64,000 nucleotides of DNA from Rana temporaria (lineage: Eukaryota; Chordata; Amphibia; Anura; Ranidae), in NCBI RefSeq assembly GCF_905171775.1, contig NC_053496.1, positions 183,671,759-183,735,758 on the forward strand, given 5' to 3'. The translations under genes and the position numbers were made by a program. The notes beneath the pieces were generated by a model, which was given only the letters and a program-made list of their open reading frames with translations, was not told where the DNA came from and did not search any database. Below are positions 36,220 to 49,200 of this stretch, one piece after another. Within the stretch, counting starts at the first letter, position 1, and each line of letters begins with the position of its first letter.

Positions 36220-37146
36220 TATGGGGCCAGATTCTCAGTCAGCGGCGTATCTTTGCCCCGGGCGTAGGGTTGCCACCTCATCCCTTTAAACCAGAACACA
36301 TATTAATTACACAGGTTCTGTGGCTGATTAAGGTGGTAATTAAACTCACCTGGTGCCATATCTGCATTACATTAGCCACAGAACATGTGTAATCCATATG
36401 TATTCGGGATTAAAGGGATGAGGTGGCAACCCTACCCGGGCGTAACGTATCCGATTTACGTTCCGCCTCCGCAACTTAGACGGGCAAGTGCTGTATTCTC
36501 AAAGCACTTGCTCCATAAGTTGCGGCGGTGTAGCGTAAATCGGCCAGCGTAAGCCTGCCTAATTCAAATTTGGATCAGGGGGGTGTGTTTTATGTAAAAC
36601 TACTGTGACCCGACGTGATTGACGTTTTTGCGGAACGGCGCATGCACCATTCGTGGAATTTCCCAGTGTGCATTGCTCCAAAGTACGCCGCAAGGACGTC
36701 ATTGGTTTCGACGTGAACGTAAATGACGTCCAGCCCCATTCACGGACGACTTACGCAAACAACGTAACTTTTTCAAATTTCGACGCGGGAACGACGGCCA
36801 TACTAAACATTGGTACGCCGCACTTATGCCTCATATAGCAGGGGCAACTATACGCCGGGAAAAGCCTAACGTAAACGTCGTAACTTTACTGCGTCGGCCG
36901 CGCGTACGTTCGGGAATTCGCTTATCTAGCTAATTTGCATACTTAACGCGGAATTCGACTGAAGCGCCACCTAGCGGTCAACAAAAAAATGCAGTAAAGA
37001 TCCGACGGCGTAAGAGACTTACGCCTGTCAGACCTAATGGATATCTATGCGTAACCGATTCTAAGAATCAGGCGCATAGATACGACGGGTCGGATTAGGA
37101 CTTATGGCACTGCACCGTCGTAAGTCCTTTCAGAATCTGGCCCTAT
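36220..37146. mobile_element. Harbinger-like element 5' of unit C, carrying a nested MITE
   Basis: Element 36223-37143 with ends GGGGCCAGATTCTCAG and CAGAATCTGGCCC, flanked by TAT on both sides. The unit D counterpart (51355-51371) and unit B (22580) lack it. The interior contains a nested element at 36267-36432. No transposase; the interior is CGTA-rich. Confidence 0.85.
36265..36434. mobile_element. Nested 166-bp TA-MITE
   Basis: GGGTTGCCACCTCATCCC at 36267 and GGGATGAGGTGGCAACCC ending 36432, flanked by TA. Same family as 22616-22781. It splits the Harbinger-like element, so it inserted later. Confidence 0.88.
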
Positions 37147-37184
37147 ATTCTTATGCTTGGGGTCGCCTCCATTCCCACCAAGGT

Positions 37185-38025
37185 GGGTATAAATACACTT
37201 ACCAGCCACTTTATTAGGTACACCTGTTCAATTGCTTGGTAACACAAATTGCTATTCAGCCAATCAACTCATTACATTTAGGCATCTGAATGTGGTCAAG
37301 ACGACTTGCTGAAGTTTAAACCGAACATCAGAATGGAGAAGAAAGGGGATTTAGCCCAGGTTCACACTGGGTACGATTTGCTTCGATTTGAGATGCGATT
37401 TCACATGTGAAATCGCATCTCAATTCGGCGGCATTTGTCGGCAATGGCCCCCGTCCTAATCGGTGCGACGCTGCATCTGTGGCGCTGCATCGATTTCAAA
37501 AAGTAGTTCCTGTACTACTTTTTGCTATTTCGGGGCCGCGATTCACATTGACATCTGTGCAGAAACCTGCACAGATGTCTCTTAAATCGCGGCCGAAATC
37601 GGGACTGCCAGCGGGAGTGAAATCGTGCGAGTTCAGCTGAACTCGCACGATTTCACTCCCGCAGATCAGTGTGAACCAGGGCTTAAGTGACTTTGAACGT
37701 GCGGAATTCTGGGGAAATGTGAAAATATCCAGTAAGTGGCAGAAAATGCCTTGTTGAGGAGAATGAGCAGAGTAGTTCAAGATGATAGAAAGGCAACAGT
37801 AACTAAAATAACCCCTCGTTACACCCAAGGCATACAGAATACCATCTCTGAACGCACAACACATTGAACCTTGAAGCAGATGGGCTACAGCCGCAGAAGA
37901 CCACACCGGGTGCCACTCCTGTCAGCTAAGAACTGGAAACCGAGGCTACAAATTTGCAGAGGCTCCCCAAAATTGGACAATAGAAGTTTGAAAAAGGCCT
38001 TGTATCCCAATTTGGCTTCTGAGGT
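37185..38025 (+). pseudogene. Degenerate Tc1/mariner transposase copy
   Basis: The region starts ATAAATACACTTACCAGCCA and TTTATTAGGTACACCTGTTC. It is followed by a decayed ORF recognisable as a vertebrate Tc1-type transposase: EKKGDL interrupted by a MITE, then SDFER-like, KATVT, ISERTT, QMGYSRRRPHRVPLLSAKN (37890-37946) and NWTI/LDN. It has many frameshifts and deletions, so it is inactive. A short terminal piece of the same element lies at 52079-52187 at the matching place near unit D, so it predates the C/D duplication. Confidence 0.85.
37351..37685. mobile_element. MITE nested in the Tc1 remnant
   Basis: Element 37354-37682 with ends GCCCAGGTTCACACTGGG and GTGTGAACCAGGGC, flanked by TTA. 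The interior has further palindromes (GATTTCACATGTGAAATC, CGAGTTCAGCTGAACTCG). It interrupts the transposase reading frame. Confidence 0.85.
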
Positions 38026-38327
38026 CCTGAAGTCTGACTGCGACCCAGATATAAGATGTGTTAAGGGACTAGGGTAACCAGATGGTTAACTAGACCTAGC
38101 TCACATTAATACCAGGCCCTTCAGGTCTGAATTTTAATGGGCAAGCATAAGCATACAGACTAGCTAATCTACCGAGAACCTTCATCTACCCTCAGCTGGT
38201 ACCCTGCTGTGGGTCTATGTGAAGAGACAGTACCATATATGGCTAAAGTGTCTTTGCAAGTGCGTGTGGCTGTATAAAATAGACTAACATAGTGCTGGCC
38301 AAGTCTTGGAAGGTCTGCAGGGTGTAA

Positions 38328-39287
38328 GCAGTGTAGCACCAACTGACCCCCAAAGGTTAGTGCAGGGCTCGACAAAATCTGGGTGCCCGGTCGCAACTGC
38401 GACAAGAAATTGTGACCTGGCGCCTGGGGAAGCTTAGGCCTGCAGAGAACCGCAAAGCCGTGGTGTCAGGGCACTAACCTTTCACGGTCACATTCCCCAG
38501 TTGGCTCTGGGTGGAATCGAACCCAGGACCTCTCCATTGCTGGTCCAGGTCTTTGCCTCTGAGCCACTGCTCAGTGTTATTCGTCTTGCTGTCCGTTGGA
38601 GCCTGGTTCTGAACCTGTGCTACTTTGGACCAATCAGTGGCCTGAGCGGCCTATTTAAGCCAGCCCCTTCCTCCTTGCAAATTGCTGGTTCGTTGTCAGT
38701 GTTTGGAGTGTTTGCTACTGGAAACCTTGTCTGTGGATATCCTGTTTACCTGACCTTGGCTTGCTCTCTGGATTGCTGCTCTCCCCAACCCTGTGACCCC
38801 GGCTTGAAATTTGGACTGTCTGACTTCTCTACCCCTGACCTTGGCTTTGAACTTCGGATACCCTACCTGCTCCAACCCCTGACCTCGGCTTGTTCTCTGG
38901 ATTACTCTTCAGTCATGTTCCTGTTTGAGCACCTTCTGTTTGCTTCTGAACAGCCTCCAGTGAGCTTCGGCTATCCAGTTCCCGGTTCACCTTGGATTCC
39001 CTCCTGCCACTGGACCCGGTGCCTCATGGTGCGTCCTTCCTTCTGTCTCAAACCCCAGCGGGTGGATCGCATCGAGTCGCAAAGGTGAGCCGCCCTTGGC
39101 ATCTCGGCCTCGATAAGTAACGTTCCTGACACGTGGCCTCAATTACCGGCCGGCGCGGGGCACGATTGCGGCGGGCCCGCGCCCGCTGGTAATTGAGGCC
39201 GCGACTTTGCGGCCTTCACAGAAGGAAGCTTAGGCCTGCAGAAGGCCGCAAAGCAGTGTAGCACCAACTGACCCCCAAAGGTTAGTG
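38328..39287. repeat. 890-bp segment bounded by a 35-bp direct repeat
   Basis: GCAGTGTAGCACCAACTGAC..GTTAGTG is present at 38328-38362 and again at 39253-39287 without change. An inner pair GAAGCTTAGGCCTGCAGA recurs at 38430 and 39226. The segment holds a tRNA-like stretch and a CT-rich body (CCTGACCTTGGCTTG repeated) similar in style to 62888-63238. The 195-codon open frame at 38501-39088 has no recognisable domain. It may be an LTR-like or SINE-containing insertion. Confidence 0.5.
38502..38573 (-). repeat. tRNA-derived SINE-like stretch
   Basis: On the minus strand there is a B-box GGTTCGATTCC at 38523-38513 and an A-box-like TGGCTCAGAGG at 38566-38556, spaced like a pol III promoter. The cloverleaf is not complete (no proper acceptor pairing), so it is a SINE head and not a tRNA gene. 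Confidence 0.5.
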
Positions 39288-39489
39288 GGATACCTATGAG
39301 ACAGAATGGGCTAGAATTTCACCTCTAGGTGTAGTCCTCTACAATAGTGGAGCAATATGTGGGAGGGTACAGGCTACCCATGAACAAGCAGACTCCAGAA
39401 AAGGCCAAACCAAAGTACTTCTAGTCTTCCCAGATAGAAAACCTTGACGCTGACCCGGCATTCCCAACTTTAGACATGGGCGCCCTCAA

Positions 39490-41735
39490 TAAATTAGTTT
39501 TGTTCCGTATTAGCCGCTAATTCGTATTTCGTGTCCGAAATTTAATTTGTATTCGTTCGAAATACGAATATTCGTTAAATTTTCATAAAATTACGAACAT
39601 TCGTTATGATGAATTTAAAAAGCAAACCCAGGAAGTCAGCAGTGCTGCCGACTTCCTGGGTTTGCTTTTTAAGTTCATCATAACGAATGTTCGTAAGTTT
39701 TACGAAAAGTTAAGGAATGAAAATTTGTATTCAATCCAAATTGAATTTCGGACACGAATTACGAACTAACGGGCTACAAACAAACCCGGGCAGGAACAGC
39801 ACAGGGATGGTGGGAGCCCCTCATAATGAGCACAGCACAAGGATGGTGGGAGCCCCTCATAATGAGCACAGCCCCAGAAGGAAGTCAGCACAGGGATGGT
39901 GGGAGCCCCTCATAATGAGCACAGCACAAGGATGGTGGGAGCCCCTCATAATGAGCACAGCCCCAGAAGGAAGTCAGCACAGGGATGGTGGGAGCCCCTC
40001 ATAATGAGCACAGCACAAGGATGGTGGGAGCCCCTCATAATGAGCACAGCCCCAGAAGGAAGTCAGCACAGGGATGGTGGGAGCCCCTCATAATGAGCAC
40101 AGCCCCAGGAGGAAGTCAGCACAGCACAAGGATGGTGGGAGCCCCTCATAATGAGCACAGCCCCAGAAGAAAGTCAGCACAGGGATGGTGGGAGCCCCTC
40201 ATAATGAGCACAGCACAAGGATGGTGGGAGCCCCTAATAATGAGCACAGCCCCAGGAGGAAGTCAGCACAGCACAGGGATGGTGGGAGCCCCTCATAATG
40301 AGCACAGTATAAGGATGGTGGGAGCCCCTCATAATGAGCACAGCCCCAGGAGGAAGTCAGCACAGCACAGGGATGGTGGGAGCCCCTCATAATGAGTCGA
40401 CGATGGCCATTGTTTTGAATATGAATTTTCGTTGAATGTTCGTTAACTTTATTACGAGGGGCTCCCACCATCCCTGTGCTGTGCTGACTTCCTGGTTTTG
40501 CTTATTCATCATAACGAATGTTCGTTAACTTTTCGTAACAATTTCGTTATAATGAATAAGGAATCCCAGGAAGTCAGCACAGCACAGGGATGGTGGGAGC
40601 CCCTCATAATGAAGTTAACGAGCATTCGACGAAAATTCGTATTCAATCCAACGGCAGTCGTCGAATCATTATGAGGGGCTCCCACCATCCCTGTTCTGTA
40701 CGGACTTCCTCCTGGGGCTGTGCTCATTATGAGGGGCTCCCACCATCCCTGTGCTGACTTCCTCCAGGGTCTGTAACCCTGCTGTGCTCATTATGAGGGG
40801 CTCCCACCATCCCTGTGCTGTGCTCATTATGAGGGGCTCCCACCATCCCTGTGCTGACTTCCTCCTGGGGCTGTACCCCTGCTGTGCTCAATATGAGGAG
40901 CTCCCACCATCCCTGTGCTGACTTCCTCCTGGGGCTGTACTCATGAGGGGCTCCCACCATCCCTGTGCTGACTTCCTCCTGGGGCTGTACCCCTGCTGTG
41001 CTCAATATGAGGGGCTCCCACCATCCCTGTGCTGTGCTCAATATGAGGGGCTCCCACCATCCCTGTGCTGACTTCCTCCTGGGGCTGTACTCATGAGGGG
41101 CTCCCACCATCCCTGTGCTGACTTCCTCCAGGGTCTGTACCCCTGCTGTGCTCATTGTGAGGGGCTCCCACCATCCCTGTGCTCATTATGAGGGGCCCCC
41201 ACCATCCATGTGCTCATTATGAGGGGCTCCCACCATCCCTGTGCTCATTATGAGGGGCCCCCACCATCCCTGTGCTCATTATGAGGGGCTCCCACCATCC
41301 CTGTGCTGTGCTCATTATGAGGGGCTCCCACCATCCCTGTGCTGTGCTCATTATGAGGGCCCCCACCATCCCCGTGCTCATTATGAGGGGATCCCACCAT
41401 CCCTGTGCTGTGCTCATTATGAGGGGCTCCCACCATCCCTGTGCTGTGCCGACTTTCTCCTGGGGCTGTACCCCTGCTGTGCTCAATATGAGGAGCTCCC
41501 ATCATCCCTGTGATGTGCTGACTTCCTGGGTTTGTTTATTCATCATAACTTTTCGTAACAATTACGAACATTCGTTAACGAACATTCGACCCGTTCTGTA
41601 AGATATTTGGATCCGAAATTCGTCAACGAAATTTCGTATTTCGTAAAATTCGGAAGCATCAGAATTGCTACGCTTCCGAATTTTACGAAATACGAAATTT
41701 CGTTGCCGAATTTCGGAAGATCAAAGCTTTTTTGG
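39490..41735. repeat. Large foldback element with inverted tandem arrays
   Basis: The region is organised as inverted arms. 39490-39790 is a near-perfect hairpin around GCAAACCCAGGAAGTCAGCA / TGCCGACTTCCTGGGTTTGC, rich in ACGAATATTCG. 39800-40395 is a direct array of GGGATGGTGGGAGCCCCTCA. 40455-41530 is the same array in reverse (TGAGGGGCTCCCACCATCCC). 41605-41720 is a second hairpin (CGAAATTTCGTATTTCG). Array units are mixtures of about 31, 59 and 74 bp. The open frames are repeat artefacts. Confidence 0.9.
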
Positions 41736-41794
41736 CCCCTCAAGACATCTGGAGGTCCTTCATGACCCCTTTCAAAGTGTTTTATTTTCTGCAA

Positions 41795-42690
41795 GTACAT
41801 CTGAGTGGCTCTGTACATTGCAGTGCACTGAGTCGATCTGAGTGGCTCTGTATCTTGTAGTGTACCAAATCAATCTGAGTGGCTCTGTACATTGCAGTGC
41901 ACTGAGTCGATCCGAGTGGCTCTGTATCTTGCGCTGCACTGAAAAGAGCCGAGTGTCTCTGTACCTTTCAGTGTACAGAGTAAATCCGAGTAGCTCTGTA
42001 CCTTGCAGTGCACCGAGTGGATCTGAGTGGCTCTGTACCAAATCAATCTGAGTGGCTCTGTACATTGCAGTTTATCAAGTCAATAAGAGTAGCTCTGTAC
42101 CGTGTCAATCTGAGTGGCTCCGTACCTTGCAGTGTACCAAGTTAATCCAAGTGGCTCCGTACCTTGCGCTGCACCTAATAGATCTGAGTGTCTCTGTACC
42201 TTGCAGTGTACCGAGACAATCCAAGTAGCCCTGTACCTTGCAGTGCACTGATCCGATCTGAATGGCTCTGTACCTTGCAGTGCACCAAATCGATCCGAGT
42301 GGCTCTGTACCTTGAAGTGTACCCAAATCAATCTGCGTGGCTCTGTACATTGCAGTGTACCAAATCAATCAGAGTGGCTCTGTACCGTGTCAATCTGAGT
42401 GGCTCCATACCTTGCAGTGTACCAAGTGGCTCCGTACCTTGCAGTGTACCGAGTTAATCCAAGTGACTCTGTACCTTGCGCTGCACCTAATAGATCTGAG
42501 TAGCCCTGTACCTTGCAGTGCACCGATTCGATCCGAATGGCTCTGTACCTTGTCAATCTGAGTGGCTCTGTACTTTGAAGTGCACCAAATCGATCCGAGT
42601 GGCTCTGTACTTTGTCAATCTGAGTGGCTCTGTACCTTGCAGTGTACCGAGTCGATCTGAGTGGCTCTGTACCTTGCAGTGTACAGCAAT
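41795..42690. repeat. 37-bp minisatellite 3' of unit D
   Basis: About 24 units of the family at 26345-26865 (GAGTGGCTCTGTACCTTGCA). It is longer than the C copy, showing unequal expansion after duplication. Confidence 0.95.
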
Positions 42691-43252
42691 TGGTATCAAT
42701 TTTTTTTAACCCTTTCACCACCCCCCCCCCTTTCTGTACACCCGATTATCAGCATGTCTCTTTATGTGACCATATATTAACCTCCCTTGTCCTGCACATT
42801 GACCCCTTCACCTCCTCCCCCTCTCTGTGTATGACCCATAGCATAAGGCTGCTCAGTCAACCATCTTAGTGTGCCAGGAGGAGGGGGGGGGTCTGAACCC
42901 CCAGCCACTTGCTGGGAATTCGTATTAGTAACCCCTTCCCCGCCGCCTGTCCCCCACCAGTATTTGCTCTGGGAGCGCTCCGCACACTTTCGCTGTGTAG
43001 ATAAAAATCCTTGCACCGACCCCGCATACAACTGCCAAGCTTCATGTTTGAACCCCCCTCATCACTATCATGTTTTTTACATTTCACAAAAATTAAAATA
43101 AAATGAAGTAAAATCGGAGGTGTCTACTTTCCAATATGGGGGTTTTCGTACGGCCCGACATTTTTATTTTATAAACAGAAAATAAGATGTACAACAAAAT
43201 ATATTTTAAATATTTTAAATAGAAGACATTTCCCGCACTCAGGAAACTAATA

Positions 43253-46200
43253 CTACTGGGGGGCTGTGTGTGTTCTCCTATGTCTGGTAAGACGACTCTT
43301 ATGTGAGAAGCTTCTCCCACACTCAGGACAGGAGTACGGCTTCTCCTTGGTGTGAGTTCTTTGGTGAATGACAAGATACGATTTCCGTGAAAAACATTTC
43401 CCGCACTCAGGGCAGGAGTTCTCCCTGGTGTGAGATTTCTGATGCTGGACAAGATCCGATTTCGCTGCATAACATTTCCCGCACTCAGGGCAGGAGAACG
43501 GCTTCTCGGGGATGTGAGATCTCTGATGTTTGATAAGACCATATTTGCTTAGATAACATTTCCCGCACTCAGGGCAGGAGTGCGGCTTCTCCCCTGCGTG
43601 ATATTTTTGATGTTGGACAAGATTTGATTTATTTAGATAACATTTCCCGCACTCAGAACAGGAAAACGGCTGTCTCGTCGTATGGCGTATAATACGGTGT
43701 CTAGTAGCCTCAGCCTTACGTGGAAAACTTTTCCCACACTCAGGACAGCAATAAGGCTTCTCGCCCGTGTGAGACCTCTGATGCATTTCAAGTTTGCGCT
43801 TTTTTGAAAAACATTTCCCGCACTCGGGGCAGCCGTACGGCTTCTCCCCTGTGTGACCTGTTATATGCTCATTAAAACCTGATTTCAGTCTAAAACATTT
43901 TCCGCATTCGGGGCAGACATGCGGCTTCTCACCAGTGTGCAGTCTCAGATGAATATAAAGCTGCGACTTGTCCGGGAAACGTTTTTCGCACTCAGGACAG
44001 GCATACGGCTTCTCCCCCGTGTGAGTTCTTTGATGTAAAACAAGTCCTCGTTGACTTACAAAACATTTCCCGCACTCGGGGCAGGGAGACGACTTCTCCC
44101 CGGTGTGAGATCTTTGATGTAGATCAAGTTTTGATTTCTGTGAGAAACATTTCCCGCACTCAGGGCAGAGATACGGCTTTTCCCCTGTGTGAGATTTTAT
44201 ATGATTATTAAGATTTGCTTTCTGTTTATAACATTTTCCACACTCTGGGCAGGCATACGGCTCCTCCCCCGTGTGACATCTTTGATGTATAGCAAGACTT
44301 GATTTCAGTGAGAAACCTTTCCCGCACTCAGGGCAGGAAAACGGCTTCTCCCCGGTGTGAGCGCTTTGATGCATAACAAGCTTGGAATTCGCAGAGAAAC
44401 ATTTCCCGCACTGAAGGCAGGAAAACGGCTTCTCGCCCGTGTGAATTCTCTGATGTGTGACCAGTTTTGCTTTATGTAGAAAATATTTGCCGCACTCAGA
44501 ACAGGTATGAAGTCCGTCCTCCCTGTGAGTTCCCTGATGTAAAAAAAGAGCTAAACCGGAGCTAAAACTTTTCTCACACTGAGAACAGGGAAATGTCTTC
44601 TCCCCCTGAATCCCGGCCCCATCCCTCACAGTACGAGGTTGCTCAGAGTCAGAGGGATTCCATGGTCTATCCACACTGTGAAGTCCTCCATCCATAGTGG
44701 AGCTCATTGTCTTTTCTCCTCCACAATCTCCTGTGATGTCCTCATCTTCCATTTTACAACCTGGAGATAAAGTGAGACGATCCTTTGAGGGTTTCTCCAT
44801 GGCATGTCCTGGAAAAATAGAAAAACATCATCAATAGATATGAGAGGGTTAGTTCACTTCCATCAAGATTTCCTCTGGTCAGGTAGATATGAGTGAGGAG
44901 ATGTTCTCTGTGGAGGTCCCAACCAGCTGGGACTCTTCCCCCCATCAAAGAACCTTTGGTCCTCCTCCCAGATCACTTCTACATTTACACAGCCTTGTCA
45001 GAAGAGCGGGAACCAATGGGGACTGGGAGGGGCGTGCTCTTTACACAAACGCAAACCTAGGCACTGGGTCATGTGATCTCTGATGGTCAAGAAGTTCAGA
45101 CTTGTAGACCCTCAACCATAGAACAAGTAACCATAGGACTAGGCTTCTGTAGCTTTGTTTTGCTCCTTCTCTGGGCCAGTGAGCAGTAATAGAGCAGAGA
45201 TAAGAGAAGAATATATTATGGCTCACCTGTGCTGATCTCTGTAGGAGTGTCCTCCTCTATGAATGTCCCAGTTATTCCAGCCTCCTCCATAGACTGCTGA
45301 TCATCCCTCACATACGTCTCTTCTACTTCACCTTCAACTTCCGTGTTCATCAGATCTTCACCCTAAACCAACAGAATGGCAGCAAAAGAAAAGGTTTTCA
45401 TACTTTTTGTATTCAAAAACAGGTTATACTGCTGCCTACAGGAGGTTGAGATGTCCAAAAGCTTTCCAACAGCCAGTGGTAGGCCCAAAAAGGGACTGGG
45501 AACTATCAAAAAGAATAACCCACAAATCTGAACCAGAAGAGACAACCCTTCAAGACAAGAGAAGTTGCCAATGACCAATGGAAGGCCACAGACAATCAAC
45601 CTGATGCTCAGACCTGGATAGAAAAGATCACAGCCATGGGGGATGACTCCACCCGAAGGAACACCGAGCCTTAATCAGCAAGAGGCTATGAAACAAAAAA
45701 CCCATCAAAATTGGTGGAACTAGAGAACTAACCGAGAGGAAGAAATCAACTAACATGTCATGGTCAACAGATAAATAAAACACAGGGAATGGAAGACATT
45801 GTCCTTCAATCCAGGTTATACTAGAGGTTGGGACACTTTCAAAACCGAAACATTTTAAGCAATCCCCCATATAACCCCGCCTCTACCAAGTATGCCTTCG
45901 TTTTTTGGAAAAGCAGTACTAAGGGCAAAACCAGAAAACACAAACGTTTGGGATTTGTGTCCCTCAATGGACTTTAAGAATGAGATGTTATGGTAAACAT
46001 AAAAAGCAAAAATTGCCCACAGGACTTTGCGAGGCTCAAAGATTTTATGATAAGTTGAGGGTGGTTATGGTGTCCATTGAGGGAGGCAGGAATTCAGATA
46101 CAATCGGGACATCCAAAAGCAGTCCAACCAGTCAGGGAGGGAATGTTCCATAAGAAGGCCTCATGTACACTTGCTTCAAAATGTGGCATTGGACACACTT

Positions 46201-49200
46201 TTTGTACAGCACTCTGAATGCCAACCAAAGCTCCGGTCTCTAAATAAAATAGTGACCTTATAGTCCTGGCCACACGTTGTTTGCTTCAAAAATGCAGGGC
46301 TAGGTCCTTATTAAAGTAGAAGGCCAGAAGCTGGGTCCAGATGACCCTGTAGATCAGGGAGCTCTTCTAAAAAGGAGGGCATCTGAGGGGCACCTGGTAC
46401 TAAGAAGCATTTAAAAGTATCCAGAGATACCGAGTTAGGCCGCGTACATACAATCGGAATTTCCGACAACAAATGTTCGATGTGAGCTTTTGGTCGGATA
46501 TTCCGACCGTGTGTAGGCTCCATCGGACATTTGCTGTGGAAATTTCCGACAACAAATGTTTTGAGAGCTGGTTCAAAACAAAAGTTCTTGTCGGAAATTT
46601 CGATCGTGTGTTTCCAATTCCGACGCACAAAAATCCTACGCATGTTCGCAATCAATTTCGACGCATGCTGGGAATCTTCTTAGAACATTCGAAAGACACC
46701 ATGAGCCGACAGATTCGACCTTAATTCGGATTTTAGGACAAATGCATTTTTTAACGAAACAACATCTCGTACGAAAGCGAAATTCTGAAACAAAATATTT
46801 CAGCGTGCACATGTCTTGTCTTTATTACTACGTGGCTCCATCCTTGTGTCCCTGAGAAAGCTCCTTTATCACACTATACTCATCACCATCTTTTTTATAC
46901 TCTTCTCTAGGTTTCCACTTCAAGTATATATAATAAGACATTGTTGGGGAGTTCTGAACCCAACAGTCAGGGCTATAGGCCTGGTGGTCATGGTCTTGTT
47001 GCCCTCAGCTTCTCCAACCTTTTTGGGAATCTTCTGAACCCAACAGTCAGGGTGACAGTCTTGTTGGTCATTGTCTAGGTGCCCTCAGCTTCTCCAACCT
47101 TGTTGGGAATCTTCTAAACCCAACAGTTATGTCTACAGGCCTGGTGGTCATGGTCTTTATGCCCTCAGCTTTTTTCTAACCTTGTTGGGAATCTTCTGAA
47201 CCCAACAATCAGGCTTACAGGCCTGATGGTCATGGTCTTCTTGTGCTCAGCTTTTCCAACCTTGTTGGGAATCATCTGGACCCAACAGTTATGGCTATAG
47301 GCCTGGTGGTCATGGTCTTGTTGCCATCAGCTTCTCCAACCTTGTTGGGAATCATCTGGACCCAACAGTTATGGCTATAGGCTTGGTGGTCATGGTCTAG
47401 TTGCATACAACTTCTCCAAAGTTGTTGGGAAACTTCTGAACCCAACAGTCAGGGTGACAGGCCTGGTGGTTATGGTCTTGTTGTGCTCAGCTTCTCCAAC
47501 CTTGTTGGGAATCTTTTGAACCCAACAGTCAGAGTTACAGGCTTGTTGGTCATGGTTTTGTCGTGATCAGCTTCTCCAACCTTGTGGGGAATCATCTGGA
47601 CCCAACAGTGAGGCTTAAAGGCTTGGTGGTCATGGTCTTGTTGCCCTCAGCTTCTACAACCTTGTTGGGAATCTTCTGAACCTAACAGTCAGGGTTACAG
47701 ACTTGGTGGTCATGGTCTTGTTGTGCTCAGCTTCTCCAACCGTGTTGGGAATCAATAACCAAGAACATGTGGATGTGCGAAAAGAATAGTTTGTTGCATG
47801 AGAACTAATAAGAGAGGCTCTGGGTTATCGTGTTTAAAGTGAGCGTGTTATGTCTAAATAATGAGACTGTATTCTGGAAATGTAGCGTTTTGGAGATCCA
47901 TGGAGCTACATAATTGTGTTTGGCCGGCACCACACAGTGGTCTGGATTCTTCTACAACATCTATTGTAGGAAACATGCTTTTGTATAAATCATAACTACC
48001 AAATATCATTCATCACCTACCTGATAAAATCTTGCGTAGTTGTGATCCTCCTGCCTGGAATGTCTTGGCCTCTTTGGGGGATCTCTATGGCTGGATGACT
48101 CCACCATGGTGTCCTGGAACAGATCTTTGTTAACTTCCTCAATCACCCCGTCATCATCCTTCTCTTGTATCTCTTCATTAACATCAACTGTAGGAACATT
48201 CAGGTTTCCACTCTGAATATATAATAAAAATGACATCAATGGTAACAATGCAGATAATGTACAGATCCTAATGATACTATCAGTGATTGTTCCTCATCTA
48301 CCTGATGATGGTGAGGGATGGTGTGACCTTCCTGTGTGGAATCCCGGGAATACAGAGGACGGGGACATCTCTCTGGTGGATTGCTGAAGCAGAATGTCTC
48401 CAACATTTTGGTATCAAACAAGTATTTGAGAAACTCAGACTCATCCATCACTTCATCCTCCTCTTTAATCTCTTCTCGAACATCAGGAACACTCAGGTTT
48501 CCACTCTGAATATATAATTAAAAATGACATCAATGGTAACAATGCAGATAATGTACAGATCCTAATGATACTATCAGTGATTGTTCCTCATCTACCTGAT
48601 GATGGTGATGGATGGTGTGACCTTCCTGTGTGGAATGCCGGGAATACAGAGGATGGGGACATGTCTCTAGGGGGGTCCTGTCATTAGGTGGCTCCATCAT
48701 ATCCTTGTGTCCTTCAGAAAGCTTCTCTATCACACTACACTCCTCATCCTCCTCTTTTATCTCTTCTTTTATCTCTTCTTTTATCTCTGGTGGGTTTCTG
48801 GTACTAGGTGGATCCATAATATCCTTGTGTCCATCTGAAGGTTCCTCTACCACATCATCTTCCTCCTCTTTATACTCTTCTTTAATACCGATATTTATAT
48901 CCTTGATGTTTTCATTGGTGATCTATAAGGAAACATTCATTGTGACACATATGCTTGAATAAAAATCATAACTACCGATAATTGTTCATCACCTACCTGA
49001 TCATGTTGTACGTTGTCATCCTCTTCATGTGTGTCCATCATGACGTCCTTGTAGAGATCCTTGTGTCCTTCTAAATACTCCCACTCCTCCATGGAGAAAT
49101 AGACAGTGACATCCTGACACCTTATAGGAACCTGACACACACAATGATACAGTCACCATCCAGACACACCCCTTGTCTGTTACTGGATAATGTCCCAGAA

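Noticed and set aside
38502..38573. tRNA gene
   Set aside because: A and B boxes are present, but the cloverleaf arms do not pair fully and there is no terminator. SINE-like is more likely.
38501..39088. 195-codon + strand ORF
   Set aside because: Composition reflects a CT-rich repeat; no domain, and the start lies in a SINE-like stretch.
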